Below are positions 15,771 to 24,400 of a stretch of 33,131 nt of DNA, piece after piece (the first letter of the stretch is position 1; each line of letters starts with the position of its first letter). Position numbers and translations under genes: made by a program. Under the pieces are notes generated by a model. It worked only from the letters and a program-made list of their open reading frames with translations. It was not told where the DNA came from and ran no database searches. This stretch comes from an uncultured Muribaculaceae bacterium (GTDB lineage: Bacteria; Bacteroidota; Bacteroidia; Bacteroidales; Muribaculaceae), in assembly GCA_947176745.1 (NCBI GenBank), contig CAMWRV010000032.1, positions 1-33,131 of the forward strand. Direction: 5' to 3'.

Positions 15771-16655
15771 ATGAATGCAATGGATAACATGAAAAACAAC
15801 ATTGGAGATGTATCTTTCCGTCGTAAGCCGGAATGGCTGAAAGTGAGGTTGCCACACGGATTCAAGACCAAGGATGTGGTAGGGCTTCTTAATGACAGGC
15901 ATCTTCACACGATATGTTCGAGCGGCATGTGTCCCAACCGGGCTGAATGCTGGGGAGCCGGTACGGCCACGTTCATGCTGTGCGGCAACATATGCACGAG
16001 AAACTGCCGTTTCTGCAATGTCACGAGCCGGCGTCCCGAGCCTCTTGACCCTTCCGAGATCGTGCAGATAGCCGATACGGTGTCTTCTCTGGGTCTCAGA
16101 CACGTGGTTCTTACTTCTGTCGACCGCGATGATCTTCCCGATCAGGGAGCCGGCCATTGGGCAAGAACCATTCGCGAGATAAAGACCCGCTGTCCGGGAG
16201 TGACGATGGAAGTCCTGATCCCTGATTTTCAAGGCAGGGAGGATCTTCTTGACATGATAATAGCCGAAGGTCCCGAGATCATATCTCACAATCTTGAGAC
16301 GGTTCGCAGACTCACTCCCGACGTGCGGAGTGTCGCGACTTATGACCGTTCACTTTCAGTGCTCGGTTATCTGGCGGCAAAAGGTGTGCGCACGAAGTCA
16401 GGCATAATGCTTGGACTTGGCGAGACGCGCGAGGAAATCATAGAGACGATGGATGATCTCAGGGCTGTAGGCTGCCAGGTGATGACGATAGGGCAGTACC
16501 TGCAGCCTTCGAAACTGCATTATCCGGTGCGTGATTACATACACCCCGACGTTTTTGCCGAATATGGCGTGATCGCGCGCTCGAAAGGATTTCGTCATGT
16601 AGAGTCAGCACCCATGGTCAGAAGTAGTTACCATGCCGAGAAGCATATACATTAA
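15771..16655 (+). CDS. lipA: Lipoyl synthase LipA
   Basis: LipA is the radical SAM enzyme that inserts two sulfurs into the octanoyl group on lipoyl domains. The auxiliary-cluster cysteines are 49, 54 and 60 (C-x4-C-x5-C). The radical SAM cysteines are 75, 79 and 82 (C-x3-C-x2-C). The C-terminal RSSYHAEK includes the serine that ligates the auxiliary cluster in the family. The length is 294 residues. In-frame ATGs at codons 4 and 7 are alternative starts. lipB follows 21 nt downstream, so both lipoate synthesis steps are in one unit. Confidence 0.96.
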   Translation: MNAMDNMKNNIGDVSFRRKPEWLKVRLPHGFKTKDVVGLLNDRHLHTICSSGMCPNRAECWGAGTATFMLCGNICTRNCRFCNVTSRRPEPLDPSEIVQIADTVSSLGLRHVVLTSVDRDDLPDQGAGHWARTIREIKTRCPGVTMEVLIPDFQGREDLLDMIIAEGPEIISHNLETVRRLTPDVRSVATYDRSLSVLGYLAAKGVRTKSGIMLGLGETREEIIETMDDLRAVGCQVMTIGQYLQPSKLHYPVRDYIHPDVFAEYGVIARSKGFRHVESAPMVRSSYHAEKHIH

Positions 16656-16676
16656 CGTGTGTAATAACGTAAGGCT

Positions 16677-17321
16677 ATGATAATTGAAGACTGGGGGAGA
16701 TGCGGGTATCGCGAGGCATGGCGCCGCCAAAAGGAATTGTTCAATGCCCTTATCGGTTGTCCGGAAGAAGAGGAACGCATAATCACGGTCGAGCATGACC
16801 CTGTCTATACGCTTGGATTTCACGGGCAGCATGAGAACCTTCTTGCTTCAGAGAAAAGACTTGAAGCAATGGGCGCGGAGTGCATACGCATCGAGCGAGG
16901 GGGCGACATAACTTATCATGGCCCGGGGCAGCTTGTGGTTTATCCTGTCATAAACCTTCACCGCCACGGACTCGGGGTTAAAAAATATGTGGAGACCCTT
17001 GAGCGGTCGGTTATCGAACTGCTCGGGTCATATGGTGTGACGGCCACCTCGAACAGTGACGCCATCGGTGTCTGGATCGACTGGAACGGTGTCGCGCCCC
17101 GCAAGATATGTGCCATCGGTGTCAAGATCAGCCATGGAGTGACGATGCACGGCCTTGCGCTTAATGTCAACACAGATCTTTCGGCATTCTCGCTTATCAA
17201 TCCCTGTGGATTTACAGACAAGGGAGTGACTTCGATCGAACGCGAACTTGGCATGAGGGCTGATTTCAGCGAGGTGCGTTCCCGTATGGCAGAGATACTT
17301 CTTCGAAATCTTGATATCTGA
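16677..17321 (+). CDS. lipB: Octanoyltransferase LipB
   Basis: LipB transfers octanoate from acyl carrier protein to lipoyl domains, supplying the substrate for LipA. The RGGDITYHGPGQLVVYP motif is clear. The catalytic Lys lies in IGVKISHGVTMHG and the catalytic Cys in INPCG. The length of 214 residues is typical. It ends just before a bidirectional terminator that separates it from the convergent mlaD. Confidence 0.96.
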   Translation: MIIEDWGRCGYREAWRRQKELFNALIGCPEEEERIITVEHDPVYTLGFHGQHENLLASEKRLEAMGAECIRIERGGDITYHGPGQLVVYPVINLHRHGLGVKKYVETLERSVIELLGSYGVTATSNSDAIGVWIDWNGVAPRKICAIGVKISHGVTMHGLALNVNTDLSAFSLINPCGFTDKGVTSIERELGMRADFSEVRSRMAEILLRNLDI

Positions 17322-17340
17322 CGAGTTTTGTATATCACAT

Positions 17341-17376
17341 AAAAAAAGTCAATGCAGACGAGCATTGACTTTTTTT
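17341..17376. terminator. Bidirectional intrinsic terminator between lipB and mlaD
   Basis: The perfect stem GTCAATGC/GCATTGAC (17348-17355 with 17362-17369) is flanked by A7 on the left and T7 on the right. It therefore gives a U tail in both directions and serves two convergent genes. Confidence 0.88.
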
Positions 17377-17394
17377 ATGGTCGTGTTCCGCTTC

Positions 17395-18297
17395 TCAGAA
17401 CAGTTTTATCGATATATAGCGCTTCGGATTCTTCTTTATGTCAAGAACCAGAGAATCAATGTCGGCCGACACTTTGTTGAGTCGGTCGTACAGTTCAGGA
17501 TCATTGGTCAGCTTGCCAAGAGTAGAAGTCTGGCTGTTGAGCTGATCTGAGAATCTTACAAGATTTTCCGTAACCTCATTGACATTGTCCATGGTGGTAG
17601 AGATCGGTAGCTGTCTGAGCTGGCTTGACAGAGCCGCAAGGTTGGCGCTCACCGTGTCAAGACGAGTGGTGATGGAGCGGGCATTGCGCATCACTCCCGG
17701 CACATCTCTCTTCATAGCTCCGTCAAGACCTTCGGTGACAGAAAGAATATTACCTGTGATGCCGTCAAGACGTGAGATCGACTGGGCGAGAGCCGGATCG
17801 CCTGCGATTCGGTTGAGATTGTAAAGAAGAGAGTCAATCCGCGGCAGAATCGAATTGACCGCCGGAACCACATCTGATGCGAGAGCGTCCATAAGTCCGG
17901 GCACCTCCTTTGTCGCGATGTCGGAGCCGACTGCAAGCATCTTTTTGCTCGAACCCATTTTTATGTCGATGTAGCCACCGCTCATCAGGGTAGAGGCAAG
18001 CACGGCATATGAATCCTCCGGAACGCGCAGTTTTTTATTTACGGCAAGAAGAACCTTGATTTTGCCTGGATTGTCGTAATCGTAAGTGATCTCCCGCACC
18101 TGTCCTACTTTATAGCCGTCGATGGTCACAGGGGCAGACACTTCGAGCCCGCTGACGTTATTATAACTGACATAATAGAAGTTGGCCGGACTGAACATGT
18201 TTATGCCTTTCAGATATTCGATTCCGAATACAAGAATGACTATTGCCAGTATGACGGAAAGTCCGATGATCAATTCCTTGCTGAATAATTTTTTCAT
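17395..18297 (-). CDS. mlaD: MCE-domain phospholipid transport protein MlaD
   Basis: This 300-residue protein has an N-terminal signal anchor (about 6-30) and an MCE domain (about 38-115, with SGLEVSAPVTIDGYKVGQV and LASTLMSGGYIDIKMG). A long helical C-terminal region follows (TTRLDTVSANLAAL and similar). MlaD hexamers carry phospholipid between the inner membrane MlaEF ABC transporter and the outer membrane. Here mlaD is separated from mlaEF (22038-23551) and reads in the opposite direction. A MITE-like element with a promoter-like box immediately precedes it, so it may have its own transcript. Confidence 0.9.
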   Translation of the reverse strand: MKKLFSKELIIGLSVILAIVILVFGIEYLKGINMFSPANFYYVSYNNVSGLEVSAPVTIDGYKVGQVREITYDYDNPGKIKVLLAVNKKLRVPEDSYAVLASTLMSGGYIDIKMGSSKKMLAVGSDIATKEVPGLMDALASDVVPAVNSILPRIDSLLYNLNRIAGDPALAQSISRLDGITGNILSVTEGLDGAMKRDVPGVMRNARSITTRLDTVSANLAALSSQLRQLPISTTMDNVNEVTENLVRFSDQLNSQTSTLGKLTNDPELYDRLNKVSADIDSLVLDIKKNPKRYISIKLF

Positions 18298-18315
18298 AAT
18301 CTATAGCCTTGATGT

Positions 18316-18503
18316 ATAAGTAAGTGCTCAAATTTAAACGATAGTAAGTGCAGAAAAATCTTTTATACAATCTACGGCTTCTTTTTTGCCGCTTCCGGCT
18401 TGTCGCTCAGTCGCATAGCCCGCTATGCTCCTTCGCTCCGCACCGGAATCGCCTAAAAAACAAGCTCGCATATTGTATAAATTAAATTTGAACACTTACT
18501 TAT
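18316..18503. repeat. 188-bp MITE-like palindromic element with 22-bp terminal inverted repeats
   Basis: The terminal arms 18316-18337 and 18482-18503 are reverse complements at 21 of 22 positions (the outer part reads ATAAGTAAGTG). Nested inside are TTTATACAAT/ATTGTATAAA (18362-18371 with 18472-18481), TTCCGG/CCGGAA (18393-18398 with 18443-18448) and GCATAGC/GCTATGC (18413-18419 with 18422-18428), so the whole element can fold into one long hairpin. No open frame is present. It fills the gap between the amidase and mlaD. A non-autonomous mobile repeat is the best reading; an invertible segment is an alternative. Confidence 0.7.
18329..18336 (-). promoter_or_regulatory. Promoter-like -7 box inside the terminal repeat, facing mlaD
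   Basis: On the minus strand this reads TAAATTTG, a TAnnTTTG match, ending about 30 nt upstream of the mlaD ATG. A T-rich patch (rc of 18354-18358) lies near the -33 position. The same box recurs in the other arm (18483-18490, plus strand) and upstream of rpiB. Confidence 0.4.
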
Positions 18504-18515
18504 GAGTCATGTGTC

Positions 18516-20189
18516 TTACTCACTTCTGACAACGATGAACGCATCAGGTATGACACTTTTGACTTCAAGAAGTTTTTTCTCTATTTCACGGCGATTTTCG
18601 CTTCTGCCGTAAGTATATTTGTATTTCCCGTTTTCAACAAACATTCCGGAGGGGGTCAGGCCGCAGAAGGAAGGGTCGTTGTCGGCAATCTCTTTTTCCG
18701 ATGCAATAAGCTGGATTGTATAGATGGTCTGTTTCTGTTCTCTGACCTTTGCGGGCACAGGGCGCGATGCACGTTCTATGCCGGTGGCATCCACACTTTT
18801 GTTTGCGGTCTTTTTGCCCGTCTCTGCCCGATTCTTTTTATCGGTTTGGGAATTTGAGTCTGCCAGCAGATCATTCCCGACGCTTTTGACAACAAATGTC
18901 TTTTTGCCGGATTTAGACTTCTGGTCTGCTTTTTTGCCGGAATCTTTCTTTTTTTTCTTTTTGTCGTTTTTTGAGGACGTAAGATCCGTATTCTCTTGGG
19001 CTGGCTTATCCGCTATTGTGGAGATTTCAGTCGGAGGAGTGCTTTCTTTTGCAGCGAGATAGCCGGTCTCGCTTTTCAGCGTGATCGACTCAGTCTCATA
19101 AAGACGGTTGTCTGAAAGTATTTTGGAACTTTCGGATCTTCTTTTTCTGGTGGTCCGGTTAGTGCCGGAACTGATTCTTGCGGGAGCTACATGCTGCTTT
19201 TTCCGAGATTCTTCTTTAGAAGTGGAAGCTGCAAGTGCTCTCACTTCTGCCGGCTCATCCGAAGCTAATGCCGGCACTGATTCCGACTGAGCAGGGGCAT
19301 ATGCTGGTTCGGAAAGATCTTTGTCACTTGCAGCTACAGGATTGCCGTATGTCTCAGTGTATGCTTTCAGTGCATTGTAGAGAGCTTCGGCAAGTTTCTG
19401 TTGTCCCGATTCTGAAGTCATATAGGCAGCCTGAGTCGGGTTGCAGATAAAATCGAGTTCGACAAGCACGGCAGGCATGGAAGTGGCCCATAGAACCCAG
19501 AAACCGGCCTGTTTCACTCCGCGGTCCTTCCTTGATGCTGTGGCTACAAGCTCTTTCTGTGCCTTGTCGGCAAATCGCAGGCTCTGGCCGAGATTCTTTT
19601 TCTGAGCCATTTCGAAGATTATGTATGACTCATCTTTCGAGGGATCGAATCCGCTGTATTTCTGATGGTAATTGTCTTCAAGCTCGATGACGGAGTTTTC
19701 CCTTTGCGCCACCTTGAGATTGTTGGCATCTTTCTGGGGGCCGAGGGCGTAGACCGAGGTTCCTGATACCGTCTTGCGGTTGGGATTGCTCTTGTCAACA
19801 GAATTGGTGTGTATCGATATAAACAGGTTGCCTTTGTTGCGGTTGGCGATATTGGCGCGTTCCTGAAGGCTTATGAAAGTGTCGTTGTCGCGTGTCATGA
19901 CGACCTTGACATTCTTGAGTTTCTTTTTTACAAGTTCGGCGAACTTCTTGGCGACTCCGAGATTTATGTCTTTTTCGCGAGCGCCGTTGTCAACGGCGCC
20001 GTGGTCGTGCCCTCCGTGCCCGGCGTCGATGACCACCGTGAACTCCTGTTTGCTTTTGGTGTTTTGTCCTCCCTGTTTTTTAGGCTCTGCCGAAGCATAG
20101 GCCGCTGAGATGACGGACATTGCAGCGACAACCATGACAGCCGCTACAAATCTGGTCATATCTTGTATGTGTGGAATCTTGAATTTCAT
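18516..20189 (-). CDS. N-acetylmuramoyl-L-alanine amidase with SPOR-like C-terminus
   Basis: This is a zinc amidase that cleaves peptide side chains from peptidoglycan, probably in daughter-cell separation. The Amidase_3 domain begins with VVIDAGHGGHDHGA and contains NGAREKDINLGV, FISIHTNSVDK and VLVELDFICNP, which carry the zinc ligands and catalytic Glu. A long Lys/Ser-rich linker follows (K6 run near the middle). The last 75 or so residues (TIYTIQLIASEKEI...FIVVRSE) look like a SPOR domain. ATG at 20189 gives 557 residues. ATG at 20159 gives a cleaner signal peptide and fits the nearby promoter box better. It starts 22 nt after lptB. Confidence 0.88.
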   Translation of the reverse strand: MKFKIPHIQDMTRFVAAVMVVAAMSVISAAYASAEPKKQGGQNTKSKQEFTVVIDAGHGGHDHGAVDNGAREKDINLGVAKKFAELVKKKLKNVKVVMTRDNDTFISLQERANIANRNKGNLFISIHTNSVDKSNPNRKTVSGTSVYALGPQKDANNLKVAQRENSVIELEDNYHQKYSGFDPSKDESYIIFEMAQKKNLGQSLRFADKAQKELVATASRKDRGVKQAGFWVLWATSMPAVLVELDFICNPTQAAYMTSESGQQKLAEALYNALKAYTETYGNPVAASDKDLSEPAYAPAQSESVPALASDEPAEVRALAASTSKEESRKKQHVAPARISSGTNRTTRKRRSESSKILSDNRLYETESITLKSETGYLAAKESTPPTEISTIADKPAQENTDLTSSKNDKKKKKKDSGKKADQKSKSGKKTFVVKSVGNDLLADSNSQTDKKNRAETGKKTANKSVDATGIERASRPVPAKVREQKQTIYTIQLIASEKEIADNDPSFCGLTPSGMFVENGKYKYTYGRSENRREIEKKLLEVKSVIPDAFIVVRSE

Positions 20190-20199
20190 GTAACTTCTA

Positions 20200-20207
20200 C
20201 AAAAATA
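20200..20207 (-). promoter_or_regulatory. Promoter-like -7 box upstream of the amidase
   Basis: The minus strand reads TATTTTTG, a TAnnTTTG match. Transcription would start only a few nt before ATG 20189, which would favour the ATG at 20159. It may be an internal promoter within the udk-lptB-amidase run. Confidence 0.35.
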
Positions 20208-20211
20208 GATG

Positions 20212-21162
20212 TCAGTTTGTTCTTCTCGGCTCGAATTTTTTGGGAGTGAAGATAAAATCGCGACCAAGATATTTCTCTCTTACCACCGGGTTGGAGGCAA
20301 GTTCCTCGCTTGTACCCTGAAACAATACGCGCCCCTCGAAAAGCATATAGGCGCGGTCGGTTATGCCGAGTATCGAGTCAGCCTTATGGTCGGTGATCAG
20401 CACACCGATATTGCGCTCTTTGAGGTGGTACACGACTTCCTGAATATCTTCTACAGCTATCGGGTCTACTGCCGCGAAAGGCTCGTCGAGCATGATGAAT
20501 TTAGGATTGATCGCAAGACACCTGGCGATCTCCGTGCGTCTGCGTTCTCCTCCCGACAGGCTCGTGCCTATATTGTGGCGGACATGGTTAAGGTTGAATT
20601 CTGAGATGAGCTGTTCGAGTTTGGCCTGCTGGTATTCTTTCGAAGTGCCGGTCATCTCAAGAATCGCCTTGATATTGTTCTCGACGCTCAATGTGCGGAA
20701 CACCGAGGCTTCCTGAGGCAGGTATCCGATACCGGTCTGTGCGCGTTTGTAGACCGGATAACTCGTTATGTCGGTATCATTGAGAAAGACGCGGCCCTCG
20801 TTGGGTGTGATCAGTCCGACTGTCATGTAGAATGTCGTGGTCTTGCCGGCACCGTTGGGACCGAGCAGACCCACGATCTCCCCTTGCGTCACCTCGATCG
20901 AGACGTGGTTGGCCACCGTGCGCTTGCCATATTTCTTGACAAGATTGTCAGTGCGGAGCACTCCTTTCTCAGGAATTTCGGTCTCGCTTGTCAGAATCAC
21001 TTCCCCCTCGGGAGTCTCGAATGCTTCTGTCCGGTCCACCTCCACATGCCTCATGTCGGCTACTCTTCCGTCGAGATCAGCCTCCTCTTCAGGTGTGAGT
21101 CTTTCTGGAGTGTGATCCTTGTCTTTGTTAATCCTATTTCTCAGAAATGGAAATATCTTCAT
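20212..21162 (-). CDS. lptB: LPS export ABC transporter ATPase LptB, with an N-terminal extension
   Basis: LptB powers extraction of lipopolysaccharide from the inner membrane by the LptFG complex. From about residue 68 the protein is a standard LptB: Walker [11 protein letters not shown]-loop in [10 protein letters not shown], signature LSGGERRR, Walker [13 protein letters not shown] and the switch His in ITDHK. The first 67 residues are an acidic extension ([19 protein letters not shown]...) absent from the usual 240-residue form. The ATG overlaps the udk stop by 4 nt, which supports the long start. A GTG at codon 68 would give the ordinary length. Confidence 0.9.
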   Translation of the reverse strand: MKIFPFLRNRINKDKDHTPERLTPEEEADLDGRVADMRHVEVDRTEAFETPEGEVILTSETEIPEKGVLRTDNLVKKYGKRTVANHVSIEVTQGEIVGLLGPNGAGKTTTFYMTVGLITPNEGRVFLNDTDITSYPVYKRAQTGIGYLPQEASVFRTLSVENNIKAILEMTGTSKEYQQAKLEQLISEFNLNHVRHNIGTSLSGGERRRTEIARCLAINPKFIMLDEPFAAVDPIAVEDIQEVVYHLKERNIGVLITDHKADSILGITDRAYMLFEGRVLFQGTSEELASNPVVREKYLGRDFIFTPKKFEPRRTN

Positions 21163-21779
21163 CGTGCGTCCGAGGGAAGTAGTGAGCGTATGTAGTCTGT
21201 GAGCAGCTTTATGGCTACATTGTTTCCTCCGCCCTGAGGTATGATCAGGTCGGCATAACGTTTCGAGGGCTCGATATAAAGTTCGTGCATCGGTTTGAGG
21301 GTCTCCTGATAACGGTCGATCACCATCTGCGGTGTGCGTCCTCGCTCCACGCAGTCGCGGCTTATGACGCGTATGAGGCGCTCATCGGCATCGGCGTCGA
21401 CAAACACCTTGACATCGAGCATGTCGCGGAGTTCTTTGTCGGTAAGAACAAGTATGCCCTCCACAACTATCACCTCTTTGGGCGAAAGGTGCACTGTCTC
21501 TTTCTGACGTGAGCAGGTCAGGAAATCGTAAGTGGGCATCTCGACGTCGCGGCCCTGCTTGAGCTCCTTGATATGCTCTGTGAGCAACGACCATTCTATC
21601 GAGGCGGGTTCGTCGTAATTCATCTTGAGCCGCTCCTCCAGGGGGATGTGGGCGTTATCCTTATAATAACAGTCCTGAGGCATGACTACCACCTCTTCGG
21701 CAGGTAGACTCTCTATGATCTTGCGGACCACAGTCGTCTTGCCGCTGCCTGTGCCTCCGGCTATTCCTATTACCAGCAT
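21159..21779 (-). CDS. udk: Uridine kinase Udk
   Basis: Udk phosphorylates uridine and cytidine with ATP or GTP in pyrimidine salvage. The P-loop GGTGSGKTT is at residues 8-16. It is followed by [17 protein letters not shown] and [10 protein letters not shown], all characteristic of the family. The length of 206 residues is usual. It heads the leftward run udk-lptB-amidase-mlaD and shares a 4-nt start/stop overlap with lptB. Confidence 0.95.
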   Translation of the reverse strand: MLVIGIAGGTGSGKTTVVRKIIESLPAEEVVVMPQDCYYKDNAHIPLEERLKMNYDEPASIEWSLLTEHIKELKQGRDVEMPTYDFLTCSRQKETVHLSPKEVIVVEGILVLTDKELRDMLDVKVFVDADADERLIRVISRDCVERGRTPQMVIDRYQETLKPMHELYIEPSKRYADLIIPQGGGNNVAIKLLTDYIRSLLPSDAR

Positions 21780-21853
21780 TATGTCTTGATTTTTGCAGTT
21801 TGTGTCCCGGAAACCATCCTGGTTTTCCTGTGCGGACTTCGCTTTATTACTGA

Positions 21854-21885
21854 CAAAATTAATAAAAAGTAAACTTCATACCAAA
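21854..21885 (-). promoter_or_regulatory. Complete Bacteroidota-type promoter for udk-lptB
   Basis: On the minus strand, TTTG (21882-21885) is followed after 20 nt by TAATTTTG (21854-21861). Both boxes match the consensus. The leader to the udk ATG is about 68 nt. Confidence 0.7.
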
Positions 21886-21893
21886 TTTTTTAG

Positions 21894-21901
21894 TAACTTT
21901 G
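21894..21901 (+). promoter_or_regulatory. Promoter -7 box for mlaE-mlaF
   Basis: TAACTTTG matches TAnnTTTG. It lies 8 nt from the udk -33 box on the other strand, so the divergent promoters overlap. The predicted mlaE leader is about 130 nt and holds no gene. Confidence 0.55.
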
Positions 21902-22037
21902 ATGTTTAATTAGAGGAGTCTGCATGTGGCCCGTGAATCTGCGGTCGCGTGTGTATTCCGTTCCACTCTGTTGTGCCTTCCGTCCGCACGGCTCAGGCAA
22001 TTTGTTATATCTAAACTGAATTGAACTGGTATAGAAT

Positions 22038-22784
22038 ATGATCGTAAACTCCATAAAGTCTTTCGGACAGTATTGTCTGTTCATGACTCAGGTATTCAGG
22101 ATTCCCGACAAGTGGAGGGAATTTTTCAAGAGTCTCGTGTTCGAGATCTACAAGCTCGGAGTTGACTCGATTCCGCTTGTCATCATTATCTCCCTCTTTA
22201 TCGGGGCAGTGATTTGCATCCAGATGACAATCAACATAACTTCGCCGATGATTCCCGCTTATTCTACGGGAATGGCAACGCGCGAGATTCTCGTGCTTGA
22301 GTTCTCGTCTACGATGATGTGTCTTATTCTGGCGGGAAAGGTCGGTTCCAACATCGCCTCGGAGATCGGCACGATGCGGGTGACCGAGCAGATCGACGCT
22401 CTTGAGATCATGGGCCTCAATTCGGCCAATTTCATCGTGCTCCCGAAGATAATAGGATTCCTGATCTTTGTGCCTGTTCTCTGTGTTCTCTCCATGTTCA
22501 TGGGGCTCGTGGGAGGATGGTTCATCGCACGGTTCACCGATATGCTTTCGGTCGAGAACTACGTCTACGGCATCCAATCGTTCTTTATCCCGTGGAATGT
22601 CTACTACAGTATCATCAAGACCGTAGTGTTTGCCTACATCATAACTTCAGTGGCAGCTTTTTTCGGCTATTATGTCAAGGGTGGTGCACTTGAGGTGGGC
22701 AAGGCAAGTACAAATGCCGTCGTATCGAGTTCAATCCTCATTCTCCTCGCCGATGTCATACTCACTAAACTTCTTTTGCAATGA
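22038..22784 (+). CDS. mlaE: Phospholipid ABC transporter permease MlaE
   Basis: This 248-residue inner-membrane permease of the Mla phospholipid transport system has about five to six helices. It shows the family segments SIPLVIIISLFIGAVICIQ and LAGKVGSNIASEIGTMRVTEQIDALEIMG, the latter the hallmark of MlaE/TGD1 proteins. It pairs with MlaF, whose start overlaps its stop by 4 nt, and with the MlaD protein encoded 4 kb to the left. Confidence 0.95.
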   Translation: MIVNSIKSFGQYCLFMTQVFRIPDKWREFFKSLVFEIYKLGVDSIPLVIIISLFIGAVICIQMTINITSPMIPAYSTGMATREILVLEFSSTMMCLILAGKVGSNIASEIGTMRVTEQIDALEIMGLNSANFIVLPKIIGFLIFVPVLCVLSMFMGLVGGWFIARFTDMLSVENYVYGIQSFFIPWNVYYSIIKTVVFAYIITSVAAFFGYYVKGGALEVGKASTNAVVSSSILILLADVILTKLLLQ

Positions 22785-23551
22785 TAGAAGCAAAGCACGT
22801 TTCAAAATGGTTTGACGGCCAGCAGGTCCTCTATGACATATCAGCCGTTTTCGATTCAGGCAAGACCAATCTTATCATCGGTCAGTCGGGGTCGGGCAAG
22901 ACTGTCTTCATGAAGTGTCTGATCGGTCTGCTCACTCCGGAAGAGGGTGAGATCTTATATGACGGAAGACGTTTCCGCGATCTTGACATGAGCAGAAAGC
23001 GGCAGTTGCGCACAGAGATCGGCATGCTCTTTCAAGGCTCGGCGCTGTTTGACAATGAGACGGTTATGGGGAATGTCATGTTTCCTCTCAAGATGTTCAG
23101 CACTCTTTCACATGCGGATCAGCTCAAGCGCGCGCAGTTCTGCATAGACCGTGTCGGACTCAAGAATGCCAACGATAAGTATCCGTCGGAGATCTCGGGC
23201 GGAATGCAGAAGCGTGTGGCTATTGCAAGGGCTATAGCGCTCAATCCGCGCTATCTCTTCTGCGATGAACCGAACTCCGGACTTGACCCGCAGACTTCCA
23301 TTCTTATCGATGAACTTTTGAGCGACATCACCCATGAATATGGCATAACGACGATCATCAATACCCACGACATGAATTCAGTGCTCGGCATCGGTGAGAA
23401 CATCGTCTTCATCAACAAAGGTCATTGCGACTGGAAGGGCAACGACCGCACCATATACAAGAGCACAAACGCCGATCTCAACGGCTTTGTGTTTGCGTCA
23501 AGACTCTTCAAGGAAGTCAAGCAGTATCTTGAGCGTAAATACGAGGATTGA
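22781..23551 (+). CDS. mlaF: Phospholipid ABC transporter ATPase MlaF
   Basis: This 256-residue ATPase drives MlaE. Walker A is GQSGSGKT (about 34-41), the signature is EISGGMQKRVAIARA, Walker B is YLFCDEPNSGLDP and the switch His is in NTHDM. The 4-nt overlap with mlaE (ATGA) implies translational coupling. The nearest gene downstream is the convergent thiD, 42 nt away, with no terminator seen between. Confidence 0.95.
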   Translation: MIEAKHVSKWFDGQQVLYDISAVFDSGKTNLIIGQSGSGKTVFMKCLIGLLTPEEGEILYDGRRFRDLDMSRKRQLRTEIGMLFQGSALFDNETVMGNVMFPLKMFSTLSHADQLKRAQFCIDRVGLKNANDKYPSEISGGMQKRVAIARAIALNPRYLFCDEPNSGLDPQTSILIDELLSDITHEYGITTIINTHDMNSVLGIGENIVFINKGHCDWKGNDRTIYKSTNADLNGFVFASRLFKEVKQYLERKYED

Positions 23552-23593
23552 CAGGCTGTCTCCCTCTGTAATTTCCTCGCATCAGCCGATATG

Positions 23594-24400
23594 TCAGTGA
23601 AGCAGAGGACCGTCTGAAGGAAACACCGGTCTCTCTCTTCCGCGCCTGAGGGCACGCTCCAGAAACTCTTTTGCATTCTTTATCGCGGATACCAGATCAA
23701 GACCGTGCGCGAGTCCGCAGGCTATCGCTGACGACAACGTGCATCCCGTGCCGTGAGTGTGCGCGGTCGCTATTCTCGGCGACGAGAATGTTACCGGAGT
23801 CACGCTTTGCCTGTACAAAGTGTCGGTGCATATATCGCCCTCCAGGTGGCCACCTTTGACAAGAAGATTCCTGACAGAGCAGTCCGTCATGAATGACATT
23901 GAAACCTCACTGATGTCGGTGCCAGTATCCGCTCCGGCAAGTCTGTAAAGTTCCGGAATATTCGGGGTGACAAGAACCGCCAGCGGGAACAGAAGCCTTT
24001 TTGCCGCATTGGCTGTTGTCTCGGTGTCGCCGCTCAGCGAACCTCCGGATGTGGCGGAAAGCACCAGGTCGATCACGATGTTTTTCAGATCATATTCAAC
24101 AGCTGTATCGTATATTACCCTCACCGCGTCGGCACATGGCAGCATTCCGATTTTAACCGCGTCAGGAGTGATGGAGTCGAAAATCGCACGTAGCTGAAGT
24201 CGCAACATTCTGTCTCCGACATATTCGACAGCTTTTACCCCTCCTGGATTCTGTGCGGTGACAGCCGTGACGGCAGTAGGGCAGAACACGCCCAAAGCCG
24301 CGCATGTCTTGATGTCGGCCTGTATTCCGGCACCTCCGCTGCAGTCGGATCCGGCGATGCTGACAACCACAGGCATTGCCGCCTTGAAACCGTCATTCAT
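23594..24400 (-). CDS. thiD: Hydroxymethylpyrimidine/phosphomethylpyrimidine kinase ThiD
   Basis: ThiD phosphorylates HMP and HMP-phosphate to make the pyrimidine half of thiamin. The substrate-binding AGSDCSGGAGIQADIKT and the C-terminal ATP-site HTHGTGCTLSSAIA are clear. ATG at 24400 (MNDGFKAAMPVVVSIAGSD) gives 268 residues, the usual size. The frame continues upstream into plsC without family similarity. Its start overlaps the plsC stop by 8 nt. The partner gene is lipid-related, so the pairing probably reflects an operon of convenience. Confidence 0.93.
   Translation of the reverse strand: MNDGFKAAMPVVVSIAGSDCSGGAGIQADIKTCAALGVFCPTAVTAVTAQNPGGVKAVEYVGDRMLRLQLRAIFDSITPDAVKIGMLPCADAVRVIYDTAVEYDLKNIVIDLVLSATSGGSLSGDTETTANAAKRLLFPLAVLVTPNIPELYRLAGADTGTDISEVSMSFMTDCSVRNLLVKGGHLEGDICTDTLYRQSVTPVTFSSPRIATAHTHGTGCTLSSAIACGLAHGLDLVSAIKNAKEFLERALRRGRERPVFPSDGPLLH

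Noticed and set aside
15619..15855. Upstream extension of DapA by 79 codons
   Set aside because: The extra residues are not family-like and cover the divergent promoter region and lipA start; the ATG at 15618 gives the normal length.
18316..18503. Small RNA or tRNA-like gene in the amidase-mlaD gap
   Set aside because: No cloverleaf or terminator fits; terminal repeats and the second copy near rpiB explain the structure better as a repeat element.
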